In this document: positions 19,930-27,144 of the stretch, piece by piece | Layout of the letters: each line of letters opens with the position of its first letter | Position numbering within the stretch: position 1 is the stretch's first letter | Source of the DNA: a virus | Direction: 5' to 3' (one strand) | Length of the DNA: 28,816 nt | IMG/VR virus record: IMGVR_UViG_3300035698_001663 | Coordinates: 1 to 28,816 of that record | Notes under the pieces: model-generated | The model's database searches: none | What the model saw: the letters and a program-made list of their open reading frames with translations, nothing else | What the model was told of the DNA's origin: nothing | Made by a program: the position numbers and the translations under genes

Positions 19930-20956
19930 CTTTGACGATGTTCTTCTCGTACCTCAGAAGTCTGAGATCTGGAGTAGAACAACAGGTTGTGACACAACCA
20001 CAACTCTTGGGACTCTAAAGCTTCCCATCCCCATCATTGCAGCAAACATGGATACCATCACAGGGCACGATATGATCCTTAGCATGAATTCCTATGGGGG
20101 AGGTGCTGTTCTTCACAGGAATATGCCAGCTATGGAAGCTCTGCATATTGCAAATGAAATTCCCTACAACGCAAATCTGATGGTTGCTGTTGGAATTTGG
20201 TCTAATGATGCTACGAGAATTAAAGGGCTATTAGATCTAGCAAAGAGACGACCTATCACATTCTGTATTGATGTTGCTCATGGGCACTCAATGGCAATGG
20301 AACAAACCATTAAGAAGATTAGAGATAGTGGTTTTGAGGGAGATATCATTGCAGGCAATGTTGTTACTCGTCAAGCCGTAAGAGATCTTGAGATTTGGGG
20401 AGCAACTATAGCAAAGGTAGGAATTGGTCCTGGCTCTGCTTGCACCACAAGAACTAAAACAGGTTGTGGCTTTCCTCAATTGGCTGCCGTTGCTCAGTGT
20501 GCTGATGTGAGCATTCCTGTAATTGCAGACGGTGGTATCAGAAGCCCTGGGGACGCAGCTAAGTGCTTGGCCGTAGGAGCCGCAGCAGTAATGGTAGGAG
20601 GCGTCCTAGCTGGATCTGACCGTACTATCGGGTGGGATCCTCGGAAGGCTTACAGTCAATTCAGAGGGATGGCCTCAAGGGATGCCAAAGAGGTTCTGAA
20701 TCAAAAAGTAGTCAACATGGAAGGTATCTCCAAAGCAGTACCAACCCTCCCAGCAGGAAGTACAAAGATGATCGTGCAATACTTCCAAGAGGGAATCAAA
20801 TCAGCTATGTCCTATGTTGGGGCTAGAAACCTAAACGAGTTCAGAGAAAAGGCAGTCTTTGTTCGTGCTACTTCCAATATTACCAATGAAAACTCTCCTC
20901 ACGATGCCTCAGTAGGAGACCAGCTTTACGGGGAACCCAATGTCTCACTACGATGA
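19901..20956 (+). CDS. guaC: GMP reductase-like enzyme (IMPDH/GMPR family)
   Basis: The 351-residue TIM-barrel protein lacks the CBS insert of IMP dehydrogenase and is the length of GMP reductase (E. coli GuaC is 347). The active-site loop KVGIGPGSACTTRTKTGCGFPQ has the catalytic Cys181 and the T-R-T-K-T-G form typical of GMP reductase rather than IMPDH. The C-terminus with FRGMASRDAKEV and SYVGARNLNEFREKAVFVR also fits. The known reaction is GMP + NADPH to IMP + ammonia. In a phage it would shift guanine nucleotides towards IMP/adenine, or act on a modified purine. It overlaps the neighbour genes on both sides. Confidence 0.85.
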   Translation: MQILANEAFSFDDVLLVPQKSEIWSRTTGCDTTTTLGTLKLPIPIIAANMDTITGHDMILSMNSYGGGAVLHRNMPAMEALHIANEIPYNANLMVAVGIWSNDATRIKGLLDLAKRRPITFCIDVAHGHSMAMEQTIKKIRDSGFEGDIIAGNVVTRQAVRDLEIWGATIAKVGIGPGSACTTRTKTGCGFPQLAAVAQCADVSIPVIADGGIRSPGDAAKCLAVGAAAVMVGGVLAGSDRTIGWDPRKAYSQFRGMASRDAKEVLNQKVVNMEGISKAVPTLPAGSTKMIVQYFQEGIKSAMSYVGARNLNEFREKAVFVRATSNITNENSPHDASVGDQLYGEPNVSLR

Positions 20957-21254
20957 ATACAGAAAAACTTACCTAGGTAATTGTTGGTACAGCACAACAA
21001 AATCAACTAACAAGGAGACTCCCGAAATGGAAAAGAAAGCAGACCCCGAAGTAGTACAGCCCGATCACTACACAATGGGAGGGATTGAAGTTCTGGATAT
21101 TATGAAGGCCAAACTCAGTCAGGAGAAGTTTGAAGGGTATCTAGAAGGAAACGTTATCAAGTACATGATGCGAAGTGCCTATAAAGGTAAACGCACACAA
21201 GACCTGGCTAAGGCTCATTATTACCTAGAAAGGCTTATTCAGGAAATCGACTGA
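20940..21254 (+). CDS. DUF3310 protein (SaV-like, T7 gp1.7-related family)
   Basis: The C-terminal 65 residues match DUF3310: VQPDHYTMGGIEVLDIM, then GYLEGNVIKYMMRSAYKGK and AKAHYYLERLI. The family includes T7 gp1.7, a nucleotide kinase-type protein, although no P-loop is present. Two starts are plausible: ATG 20940, which overlaps GuaC by 17 nt, and ATG 21027, which has a strong AAGGAG 9 nt upstream and removes an N-terminal extension not typical of the family. Both could be used. A terminator follows directly. Confidence 0.82.
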   Translation: MSHYDEYRKTYLGNCWYSTTKSTNKETPEMEKKADPEVVQPDHYTMGGIEVLDIMKAKLSQEKFEGYLEGNVIKYMMRSAYKGKRTQDLAKAHYYLERLIQEID

Positions 21255-21265
21255 GATTTAAAGAG

Positions 21266-21295
21266 GCTCTCCTATATACTAGGGGAGCTTTTTTT
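21266..21295 (+). terminator. Rho-independent terminator overlapping the next ribosome-binding site
   Basis: GCTCTCC (21266-21272) pairs with GGGGAGC (21282-21288, one G:U), 9-nt loop, then seven T ending at 21295, the base before ATG 21296. The 3' arm contains AGGGGAG (21281-21287), which is also the only Shine-Dalgarno sequence for the 1142-residue gene, 8 nt from its ATG. Confidence 0.85.
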
Positions 21296-24200
21296 ATGAG
21301 TAATACAAGCGGAATTTCAGGAAACGTCAACGAGATCTCTTTCTTAGGGAGCAAAACTTGCCAAAGTAGAAGCGTACATTGGGCTACTAGGGAAGGAGAT
21401 GTACGAGCTAAGATTTTCAAGATGACTAGAGAGAGAGATAATATCTCCTTCGTCTACCGAGAGAGTCTTAGAGGCATGATGGCATCAATTAATGATATCG
21501 TCTACCTTACCTCTGATATGAAGTCTACGGATATCAAGGTAATGCACGCTAATGCTGAAAGAGCAGTAGCCAAGCTCACCCAGGAGAATAACATCATTCT
21601 CCCTGTTATCTCTATTGCTCAGACTACTACAAAGGATGATGACTCAAGACGTAGAAACGAGAGTATCCTTGTACATGAGAAGGTCTGGGATGAGGAGAAG
21701 AGACAGGCATTCAGAGTACTGAGCCTGGCCCCTAGACCAGTAAACATTCAGTACGATATCAATATTTGGTGTAAGTATCGTTCTGACATGGATCAAATCC
21801 TTGAGCAAGTGAGATTGAAGTTCAATCCAGAGATGCAAGTTCCTACTAAATTCTCTACACTAGCTAAGGCACACATCATTTCAGAAGATGATACTGGTTC
21901 TGTTGAAGCTGCTGATAAAGAAGATCGTCTAATCCGTAAGCGTATCTCTGTAGTACTAAGAACCTATATCCCAAGTCCAAGATACCTTGTTACCGCAACA
22001 GGTGAGATCACAGAGTTCAACGCTGATGTTTTTATTCCTAAGTCCGTTAGCAATGATGGATCACTAGGTTATGAGTCTGACAATAATGGAAATGTCTCCT
22101 TCAATACTGATGGAGACGGTAGCAATGATGCTAGTGGTGGTGATACAAGTGATACAAGTGATACAAGTGGAACAGATGGATCCGGTACAACCGGTGGAAC
22201 TGAAGACCTAACCTTCAATTTTGATATTAGCATTATCTTCGATCAGCACTACCTTAATTCAGATGCAGGGGAAGGCTCGTTGGGTTCGGAAGCTAATGCT
22301 ATTATGCGTAAGACTATCAATATTGATAGTGCTGATACTTTCGTCCGTGATGAAGTGAATGGCATGAGCTTCCTTTGGAAATATGCATCCCTACCTCTAA
22401 ACGATAGCTATATCCCTGGGTCTCCTACCTTTGGCATTCCGCCCGATAGTACCCTAGCAGACTTTGAAACTCTCTACGACCAACATTCCGATGGAGTAGG
22501 TTACCTCTCTGATAACAAAGCTCTGGGTATCCATGCTTGTGTTGTAGAGCATGACGAGTTCCCAGGATCCTTTGAGGTCAATGTAATGCTTACCAATGGC
22601 TTTCAGGCTGTTGGATTTGTCTACGGGAACTCCCTATCTGTTACGGTAACAGAAAACGTAACAGGAGAAACCAGACTGTATAAACAAACTACCCCTCTGT
22701 ACTTCCGTACAAGAGCCTGTCTGCCCGTAAAACTATCCTTTGGTGCTGATAGAGCCAGCCTAATCAATTGTACCCATTACGATATGGATGAGACAGATCT
22801 GGTTCCTCGTCCAACAGCATACAGAGATCAGATTGACGGTATTACTGCTGAGTACGATATCGTAGGGGGAGGAACTTATAAGAAGTCCGGTTTTGTCCAA
22901 CCCTGGTTCATGGGGAATAAGAACATGGGTAGTAGTACTGGGGGTAATGGTATTGCTCCTTATTGGGGATGGAGAAAGGGCAGACCAGGCGCTCGTCTAT
23001 GGAGAAGGGAGATGATGGGCGAGATTACTCGTTCAGAGATTGCTGCACTAACTCTTGCAACAGGAGAGCCCCTTCTGATTAATGGAGAGGTTAATGGAGC
23101 AACCACAGGTACGAAGCTAATCATCCAAGGAGGAGATCCATACTGGGGAGGTTCTGATAACAAATCCTTCCACCTTGCAGGCTACAATGAGTATGCCCTA
23201 GGTCTAGGTTCTGGTTTGAACACTTCTAATCTACAAGGAACTGACCCTGTTGCGTACAACCTATTTCCTAAGTTTAATGATACTAATAACAACCTAAGAA
23301 GTTGGCTAGACGATGGTATTTTTCACGGTACATTCCTAAGAACTGCCGTTGGTGGAAACATCCTCGAACCAAGAGATCACAACGCAACTAAATGGACTAG
23401 GCACGCACATACCCACCTGTCTAGAGAATACAGAGCAGCAGCAGAGCTAGCAAGAAAAGATCCTTTGGCTAGACTGTGGATGAAGTTTTCCTTCTGGAAT
23501 GTTAAACAATGGTTCAGCCAAACTAGATTCGATGATGACAGTTCTACTCTAACAAAAAGTATTAACAAGCTTACCTTGGATGCTTTTGCACCTGGAGGAG
23601 ATGCTGGTGGCGGTACAACTTGGGGGGATAGAGGTTTCTCTCAACCAACTAGACTAATCACAACCGTTAATAGGCTCAACGCTGAATGCACTACTGGAAC
23701 TGGCCCTGTTCCCGATGCAGAAGCACAAGTGTCTAGATCCGAAGTTGCTAGGGCTGTAGACGCTGGTATCCATACTAATTATGGTTTCATGTTTAGGAAA
23801 TCAGTAAACTCAGGTCAAGCTCTAGCTTTGAAGGCAGTTTGGCTAATGAACCCTCAGTATGCCAACAACTTTAATCTAGCTAACCTAACTGATCCCACCA
23901 ACCAAGACTACCGGGATTCTAGCATTAGACTATCGAGAGGATTCCAAGCACAGTTGTTTGCTTCCTTGCTGAGAGATATTGAAGAAGGGACACCAGGCAA
24001 CATTGGTCTGTTTGAAAACAGTACTGCTGAACCTGGCAAAACTATCAACGCAAGATTACTAGAGAAGCTAGGTTTGTTCCGCACTACTTTTCCCAGTACC
24101 ACCAAAGTACCTAACTGGTTCGAACCAGAATGGATGACTAACTGGATTGCCCTTCGTGATGCAAAAGAGGCTGCTGTCGGCACATTAGGAGGAGATGGAT

Positions 24201-24724
24201 GGTTTGGTAGCCTAGTGCCTTCTGATGATGCTACTCATCCACTCTATCCTACCTATTGGGCAACAAGAGATGTTGCCCTACGTTGTTCAGATAGTTTCGG
24301 TAGAAATGAAACTCCTATGGGTTTCTTTGGAGGCAATACTGAATACCCTTCCGGTCTACCTTGTACCAACACTAATGGTTCTTTCACCTACACAAACCTA
24401 GATGATGGATCCAGTACTAACGGTGCTAATAATATTGCTTTCAATAACACTGACGGTAAGGACAGATATTATCACGGAATGTATCACGATGCTATCTTCA
24501 TGGATAAGACCCTAATTGTAGATGAGGGTATAGCAGAAGGATCTATTCAATTTGGAGGATACAGTGATACTCTTGGCTGGGATGCAGCAGGTAGTGACGT
24601 ATGGGAAATCTTGCTAGACCAAAAGATGTTCCTGGGTGGACAGAATGTTGTTGCACATGAGTACTTGGATTCTACCCACCCCTCTGCTTATCAAGGTAAG
24701 CTCAGGCCAATGTCTGAAGCTTAG
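21296..24724 (+). CDS. Large virion protein with tail sheath stabiliser-like N-terminus
   Basis: In the 1142-residue protein, residues 1-250 resemble tail sheath stabiliser/completion proteins (T4 gp15-like) through the run LSLAPRPVNIQYDINIWC, DQILEQVRLKFNPEMQ and RKRISVVLRTYIP. After a low-complexity Asp/Ser/Thr/Gly linker (about 265-305, with a DTS triplet repeat) comes an 830-residue region I cannot name, containing YWGWRKGRPGARLWRREMMG, HAHTHLSREYRAAAEL and NGSFTYTNLDDGSSTNGANN. This looks like a structural tail module fused to a large decoration, receptor-binding or carbohydrate-active domain. It has its own Shine-Dalgarno sequence within the preceding terminator and is convergent with the PAS gene. 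Confidence 0.82.
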   Translation: MSNTSGISGNVNEISFLGSKTCQSRSVHWATREGDVRAKIFKMTRERDNISFVYRESLRGMMASINDIVYLTSDMKSTDIKVMHANAERAVAKLTQENNIILPVISIAQTTTKDDDSRRRNESILVHEKVWDEEKRQAFRVLSLAPRPVNIQYDINIWCKYRSDMDQILEQVRLKFNPEMQVPTKFSTLAKAHIISEDDTGSVEAADKEDRLIRKRISVVLRTYIPSPRYLVTATGEITEFNADVFIPKSVSNDGSLGYESDNNGNVSFNTDGDGSNDASGGDTSDTSDTSGTDGSGTTGGTEDLTFNFDISIIFDQHYLNSDAGEGSLGSEANAIMRKTINIDSADTFVRDEVNGMSFLWKYASLPLNDSYIPGSPTFGIPPDSTLADFETLYDQHSDGVGYLSDNKALGIHACVVEHDEFPGSFEVNVMLTNGFQAVGFVYGNSLSVTVTENVTGETRLYKQTTPLYFRTRACLPVKLSFGADRASLINCTHYDMDETDLVPRPTAYRDQIDGITAEYDIVGGGTYKKSGFVQPWFMGNKNMGSSTGGNGIAPYWGWRKGRPGARLWRREMMGEITRSEIAALTLATGEPLLINGEVNGATTGTKLIIQGGDPYWGGSDNKSFHLAGYNEYALGLGSGLNTSNLQGTDPVAYNLFPKFNDTNNNLRSWLDDGIFHGTFLRTAVGGNILEPRDHNATKWTRHAHTHLSREYRAAAELARKDPLARLWMKFSFWNVKQWFSQTRFDDDSSTLTKSINKLTLDAFAPGGDAGGGTTWGDRGFSQPTRLITTVNRLNAECTTGTGPVPDAEAQVSRSEVARAVDAGIHTNYGFMFRKSVNSGQALALKAVWLMNPQYANNFNLANLTDPTNQDYRDSSIRLSRGFQAQLFASLLRDIEEGTPGNIGLFENSTAEPGKTINARLLEKLGLFRTTFPSTTKVPNWFEPEWMTNWIALRDAKEAAVGTLGGDGWFGSLVPSDDATHPLYPTYWATRDVALRCSDSFGRNETPMGFFGGNTEYPSGLPCTNTNGSFTYTNLDDGSSTNGANNIAFNNTDGKDRYYHGMYHDAIFMDKTLIVDEGIAEGSIQFGGYSDTLGWDAAGSDVWEILLDQKMFLGGQNVVAHEYLDSTHPSAYQGKLRPMSEA
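22142..22168 (+). repeat. Three perfect 9-bp tandem repeats encoding Asp-Thr-Ser
   Basis: GATACAAGT is repeated three times (22142, 22151, 22160), giving DTSDTSDTS at residues 283-291 in the linker of the large virion protein. Slippage by whole units would keep the frame and alter linker length. Confidence 0.95.
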
Positions 24725-25242
24725 ACTCTATCCTTAAGGAATTCAAACAAGGCAGTAAAGCCTGCCATCATTGCTGTGATAGTAGTGAGTACTACAAGCA
24801 TGAATTTCTTATTGGACTGTAACCAATTGAAGATTAGGACAGTAGGTTCAATCCTAAACTCATCTATGTTGGAAGTAGGCTTCAGGTTGAACCTTGGAGT
24901 CATTTGAGATAGGAAAAACTCGAACTCCCCTTTAGAGTTGGTTAGGCCGTAAACCATAATGTCCATCATTACAGGATAACCAGACTTCTTCAGATAAGTC
25001 TTAGTCATCTTGTAGTAGTCTAACTCCCCAGATGCTAACCTCCTAGCCATCTCTAGATCTGGTTTCTGATCTGATGGTAAGGTAATGTCCTTAAAGTGCT
25101 TTCCCACTAGTTCTACATCTGAATACTCTAAAATCTCACACAACCTAGAGTTCACATCCAAGAAGTATCCGTTCTTGTCCAGCAAGGCCAAGCCAATAAC
25201 AGATTTTTCCCAAAGCAGCCCTAACGTCTTGTTGTCAATCAT
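24721..25242 (-). CDS. PAS-domain sensor-like membrane protein
   Basis: From ATG 25242 the product has 173 residues; a longer frame starts at 25323, but a TATAAT at 25331-25326 on this strand would start transcription inside that codon, and GAGGA precedes ATG 25242. Residues 8-115 form a PAS fold: SVIGLALLDKNGYFLDVNSR, EILEYSDVELVGKHFKDIT and SGYPVMMDIMVYG. A C-terminal membrane helix (KFMLVVLTTITAMMAGFTAL) follows, with no kinase, cyclase or DNA-binding output domain. It could sense a ligand, light or redox state, or act by pairing with host sensors. It is convergent with the large virion gene; the stop codons overlap by 3 nt. Confidence 0.8.
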   Translation of the reverse strand: MIDNKTLGLLWEKSVIGLALLDKNGYFLDVNSRLCEILEYSDVELVGKHFKDITLPSDQKPDLEMARRLASGELDYYKMTKTYLKKSGYPVMMDIMVYGLTNSKGEFEFFLSQMTPRFNLKPTSNIDEFRIEPTVLIFNWLQSNKKFMLVVLTTITAMMAGFTALFEFLKDRV

Positions 25243-25325
25243 TCCTGTATCCTCAATATAAAGAGAAGCTCCCCTTATAAGCTTCCTCAAAATATATACT
25301 AGTAGTAACCTTCTAATTACCATTA

Positions 25326-25331
25326 ATTATA
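25326..25331 (-). promoter_or_regulatory. TATAAT -10 element for the PAS gene
   Basis: On the minus strand, ACATATAATTAATG has the consensus -10; the -35 position (GGATCT) is poor. The predicted start near 25319 gives a leader of about 77 nt containing a small hairpin (GAAGCT...AGCTTC) before ATG 25242. Confidence 0.45.
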
Positions 25332-25333
25332 TG

Positions 25334-25361
25334 TTGAGTATTGCCCAAAGATCCCTATGAT
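25334..25361 (+). promoter_or_regulatory. TTGAGT-N16-TATGAT promoter, 5 nt before ATG 25367
   Basis: TTGAGT (25334-25339) and TATGAT (25356-25361) are 16 nt apart, and the ATG follows after 5 nt (GGGTT), the same gap as at 9363, 10881 and 13442. It lies back to back with the PAS promoter. Confidence 0.5.
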
Positions 25362-25366
25362 GGGTT

Positions 25367-25549
25367 ATGAAGGTTACTATGACGCTGGAGTGGGATTTTC
25401 CTGAAAAGGATTGGGTGGGCTCTGAAGATCACAGAGAGCAAATGAAGCACCAACCACAAATCATGGTGAAAGATGATGTTATTCATACTCTCTTTCACCT
25501 GAATGATCTTACCTATCCCAAAGTACTTAAGTGTGAAGTAGAAAGTTGA
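25367..25549 (+). CDS. Small protein, first frame of an apparently frameshifted gene
   Basis: The 60-residue frame (MKVTMTLEWDFPEKDW at the start, YPKVLKCEVES at the end) stops at TGA 25547-25549. Its beginning looks like a normal small phage protein, and it sits behind a TTGAGT/TATGAT promoter with a 5-nt gap. Immediately after the stop the +1 frame continues with protein-like sequence and has no start codon of its own, so the true product may be 89 residues. No family is recognised. Confidence 0.6.
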   Translation: MKVTMTLEWDFPEKDWVGSEDHREQMKHQPQIMVKDDVIHTLFHLNDLTYPKVLKCEVES

Positions 25550-25637
25550 GGCCGCTGTTACTGCTGCTAAAGAAAAAGCTCTCCTAAAGAAGCTAAAGAA
25601 GAAGTACGAAGAAGAAGAAACTTCCAAAAACCGCTAG
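25548..25637 (+). pseudogene. Second frame of the frameshifted gene (+1), ends at TAG 25637
   Basis: If the ribosome shifts +1 at AGT-TGA-G, 29 further residues follow: EAAVTAAKEKALLKKLKKKY and then a Glu-rich basic tail. The frame is open only from 25542, between a TAG at 25539-25541 and the TAG at 25635-25637, and has no ATG, GTG or TTG start, so it can only be translated by a shift or after a lost base. The residues continue a charged helix or coiled coil. Whether this is programmed frameshifting, a mutation or a sequencing error is open. Confidence 0.5.
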
Positions 25638-25643
25638 AGAAGC

Positions 25644-25672
25644 TTGACACTAGCCTCCCAGCATGGTATAAT
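25644..25672 (+). promoter_or_regulatory. Consensus sigma70 promoter TTGACA-N17-TATAAT with extended -10
   Basis: TTGACA (25644-25649), a 17-nt spacer and TATAAT (25667-25672) preceded by TGG, giving an extended -10 as well. It is a perfect match to the bacterial housekeeping consensus. The ATG at 25679 follows after 6 nt, so +1 is expected at the start codon. Confidence 0.88.
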
Positions 25673-25678
25673 GGAGGC

Positions 25679-26239
25679 ATGATGAACGAAGAACAACACG
25701 CGCTTATCGAGGACCGTTACGGTAGGCTAATTCACATGGTTGCTAACCGGATTTCCGGTGACATCATTATCTCCTCCCATGATGATACTGTCCAAGACCT
25801 TTGGATTGCTGCTATGACTGCAATTCGAGGTTACGCTAAGAAAGAGAAACAAGAGTTTGCTGAGTTCTGCGACTCCAAAGGCTTTGACAAGTATTTCAAG
25901 ACTGTTCTTTGGAACTGGAAGAACTCTTTTGGTGCTCGTATCACTAAGCGCCAGGGCCTCACGCAAGGTACTGTTAATGTGTTTGAGAATGAGGAGGTTC
26001 TTCGCCTTGAAGACATGAGCCTTCCTGACCCTGAAAGCAACATATTCCTTGAACAAATCAGCGCCATCCTTAACGATAAGCAGATGGAAGTTGTTACTCT
26101 CATTACTACAAATCCTTCCTACCTCAAGCCTTCAGGCAACGCCAACGTTCAAGCCCTATCGCGTGAACTTGACCTGACCTGGAGTGATACGCGAGATCTT
26201 CTCGACTCCATTGGCGACAAAATTGGTAACCAACTCTAA
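25679..26239 (+). CDS. Sigma-70-like phage transcription factor
   Basis: The 186-residue protein has a sigma region 2-like N-terminus: YGRLIHMVANRISG, then DDTVQDLWIAAMTAIRGY, comparable to the region 2.1/2.2 core-binding helices, and FKTVLWNWKNSFGARITKR, comparable to regions 2.3/2.4 that melt and read the -10. The last 60 residues (LNDKQMEVVTLITT, then NVQALSRELDLTWSDTRDLL) look like a short region 4 helix-turn-helix. Its size is close to T4 gp55, the late sigma factor. It is read from a perfect host promoter, so it is probably made early and would redirect RNA polymerase later. Either ATG 25679 or 25682 may be the start. Confidence 0.72.
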   Translation: MMNEEQHALIEDRYGRLIHMVANRISGDIIISSHDDTVQDLWIAAMTAIRGYAKKEKQEFAEFCDSKGFDKYFKTVLWNWKNSFGARITKRQGLTQGTVNVFENEEVLRLEDMSLPDPESNIFLEQISAILNDKQMEVVTLITTNPSYLKPSGNANVQALSRELDLTWSDTRDLLDSIGDKIGNQL

Positions 26240-26535
26240 TGAAATACAGCAAACTACGTCTTCGCAAGAAAGACCAATACAATTGGGTGATCGAAGGGTT
26301 CGAAGAGGGTGGTGGAATCATTAGCCGTGGACCTCACCAGGGTAAGACAAAGAAAGGTGGGTGGCAAGAGTCCTTGCCTATTGGATATTTCAGTACGCTA
26401 AAAGACGCTGCCACTCGTCTGCTTGATGAGCACCTTAAACTACAGTTTGAAAGCGAAGTTCCTCTTGAGGACATTCTTCAGGCTATCCAGAACGCAAAGA
26501 ATGAAGTAATCAAAGAGGTTAACGGACATGAATAA
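26239..26535 (+). CDS. Small phage hypothetical protein
   Basis: The 98-residue protein starts at the final base of the sigma-like gene's stop (TAATG). The N-terminal half (KLRLRKKDQYNWVIEGFEEG, then GGWQESLPIGYFSTLKDAA) is beta-strand then helix and has the look of small DUF5405-like phage proteins; the C-terminal half is a single helix (LEDILQAIQNAKNEVIKE). It overlaps the next gene by 8 nt. The function is unknown. Confidence 0.7.
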   Translation: MKYSKLRLRKKDQYNWVIEGFEEGGGIISRGPHQGKTKKGGWQESLPIGYFSTLKDAATRLLDEHLKLQFESEVPLEDILQAIQNAKNEVIKEVNGHE

Positions 26536-27142
26536 TCGATCACTGAGGAAGCAAGATCGCCCCGTACGGTCTGTCATTAACGAGGTTGATACTTTGCTTA
26601 ATGAAGCTTACGATACCCTTAATAAATGCACCTATGAAATTGATGTCCTGACTGATAATGAGGACATCAATGAATCGGATGCTGAGTCCCTCGGAACTCT
26701 CCTAATGTCCCTAGAAGAGGCTAGTGCGGCTGTTGGTGATTCAAATGAGCACTTGGAGGATTTGGAACTTGAAGCCCTGGATAAGGAGAATGCAAAAATG
26801 TTTAAGGAATTCGAAGGGAAGACTGTGTACATTAGTGGTGGTATTAGTGGCAAGGATTGGATGAAAGTTCAAGACCAATTCGGTAATGCTCGTAAGTTCC
26901 TTGAGGAGCAAGGAGCCCAGGTCATTACTCCAATGAACCACACAATCAAAACCCCCCCTGGTATGTCTGATCTTGACAAGTGGGATAAGTACATGAGGGT
27001 TTCTATTGCAGAGTTGATGCGTTGTGATACCATCTTCCTTCTAGAAGACTTCACCGGTAGCAAGGGTGCCATGATTGAGTACGACTTGTCTCAAAGATTG
27101 GGAATGCTTACGTACTACGCCCCTGACTACATTGAGGACTAA
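26528..27142 (+). CDS. DUF4406 nucleoside deoxyribosyltransferase-like protein with helical extension
   Basis: Residues 91-204 match DUF4406: GKTVYISGGISGKDW, FLEEQGAQVITPMNH, MRVSIAELMRCDTIFLLEDF and SKGAMIEYDLSQRLGM, the nucleoside 2-deoxyribosyltransferase-like fold. Residues 1-90 are an acidic helical extension (INEVDTLLNEAYDTLNK). An internal in-frame ATG at 26798 (residue 91) has AAGGAG 9 nt upstream and would make the DUF4406 domain alone. The fold acts on nucleosides or nucleotides in its known members; the substrate here is unknown. Confidence 0.82.
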   Translation: MNNRSLRKQDRPVRSVINEVDTLLNEAYDTLNKCTYEIDVLTDNEDINESDAESLGTLLMSLEEASAAVGDSNEHLEDLELEALDKENAKMFKEFEGKTVYISGGISGKDWMKVQDQFGNARKFLEEQGAQVITPMNHTIKTPPGMSDLDKWDKYMRVSIAELMRCDTIFLLEDFTGSKGAMIEYDLSQRLGMLTYYAPDYIED

Positions 27143-27144
27143 CT

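Noticed and set aside
25242-25323. N-terminal 27-residue extension of the PAS protein
   Set aside because: TATAAT at 25326-25331 would start RNA inside that codon, and the extension overlaps a leader hairpin; ATG 25242 has GAGGA upstream.
25355-25627. 90-codon minus-strand ORF over the frameshifted gene
   Set aside because: Its Phe/Ser-rich product is what the complement of Lys/Glu codons gives; no ribosome-binding site. It was considered because it is uninterrupted across the shift.
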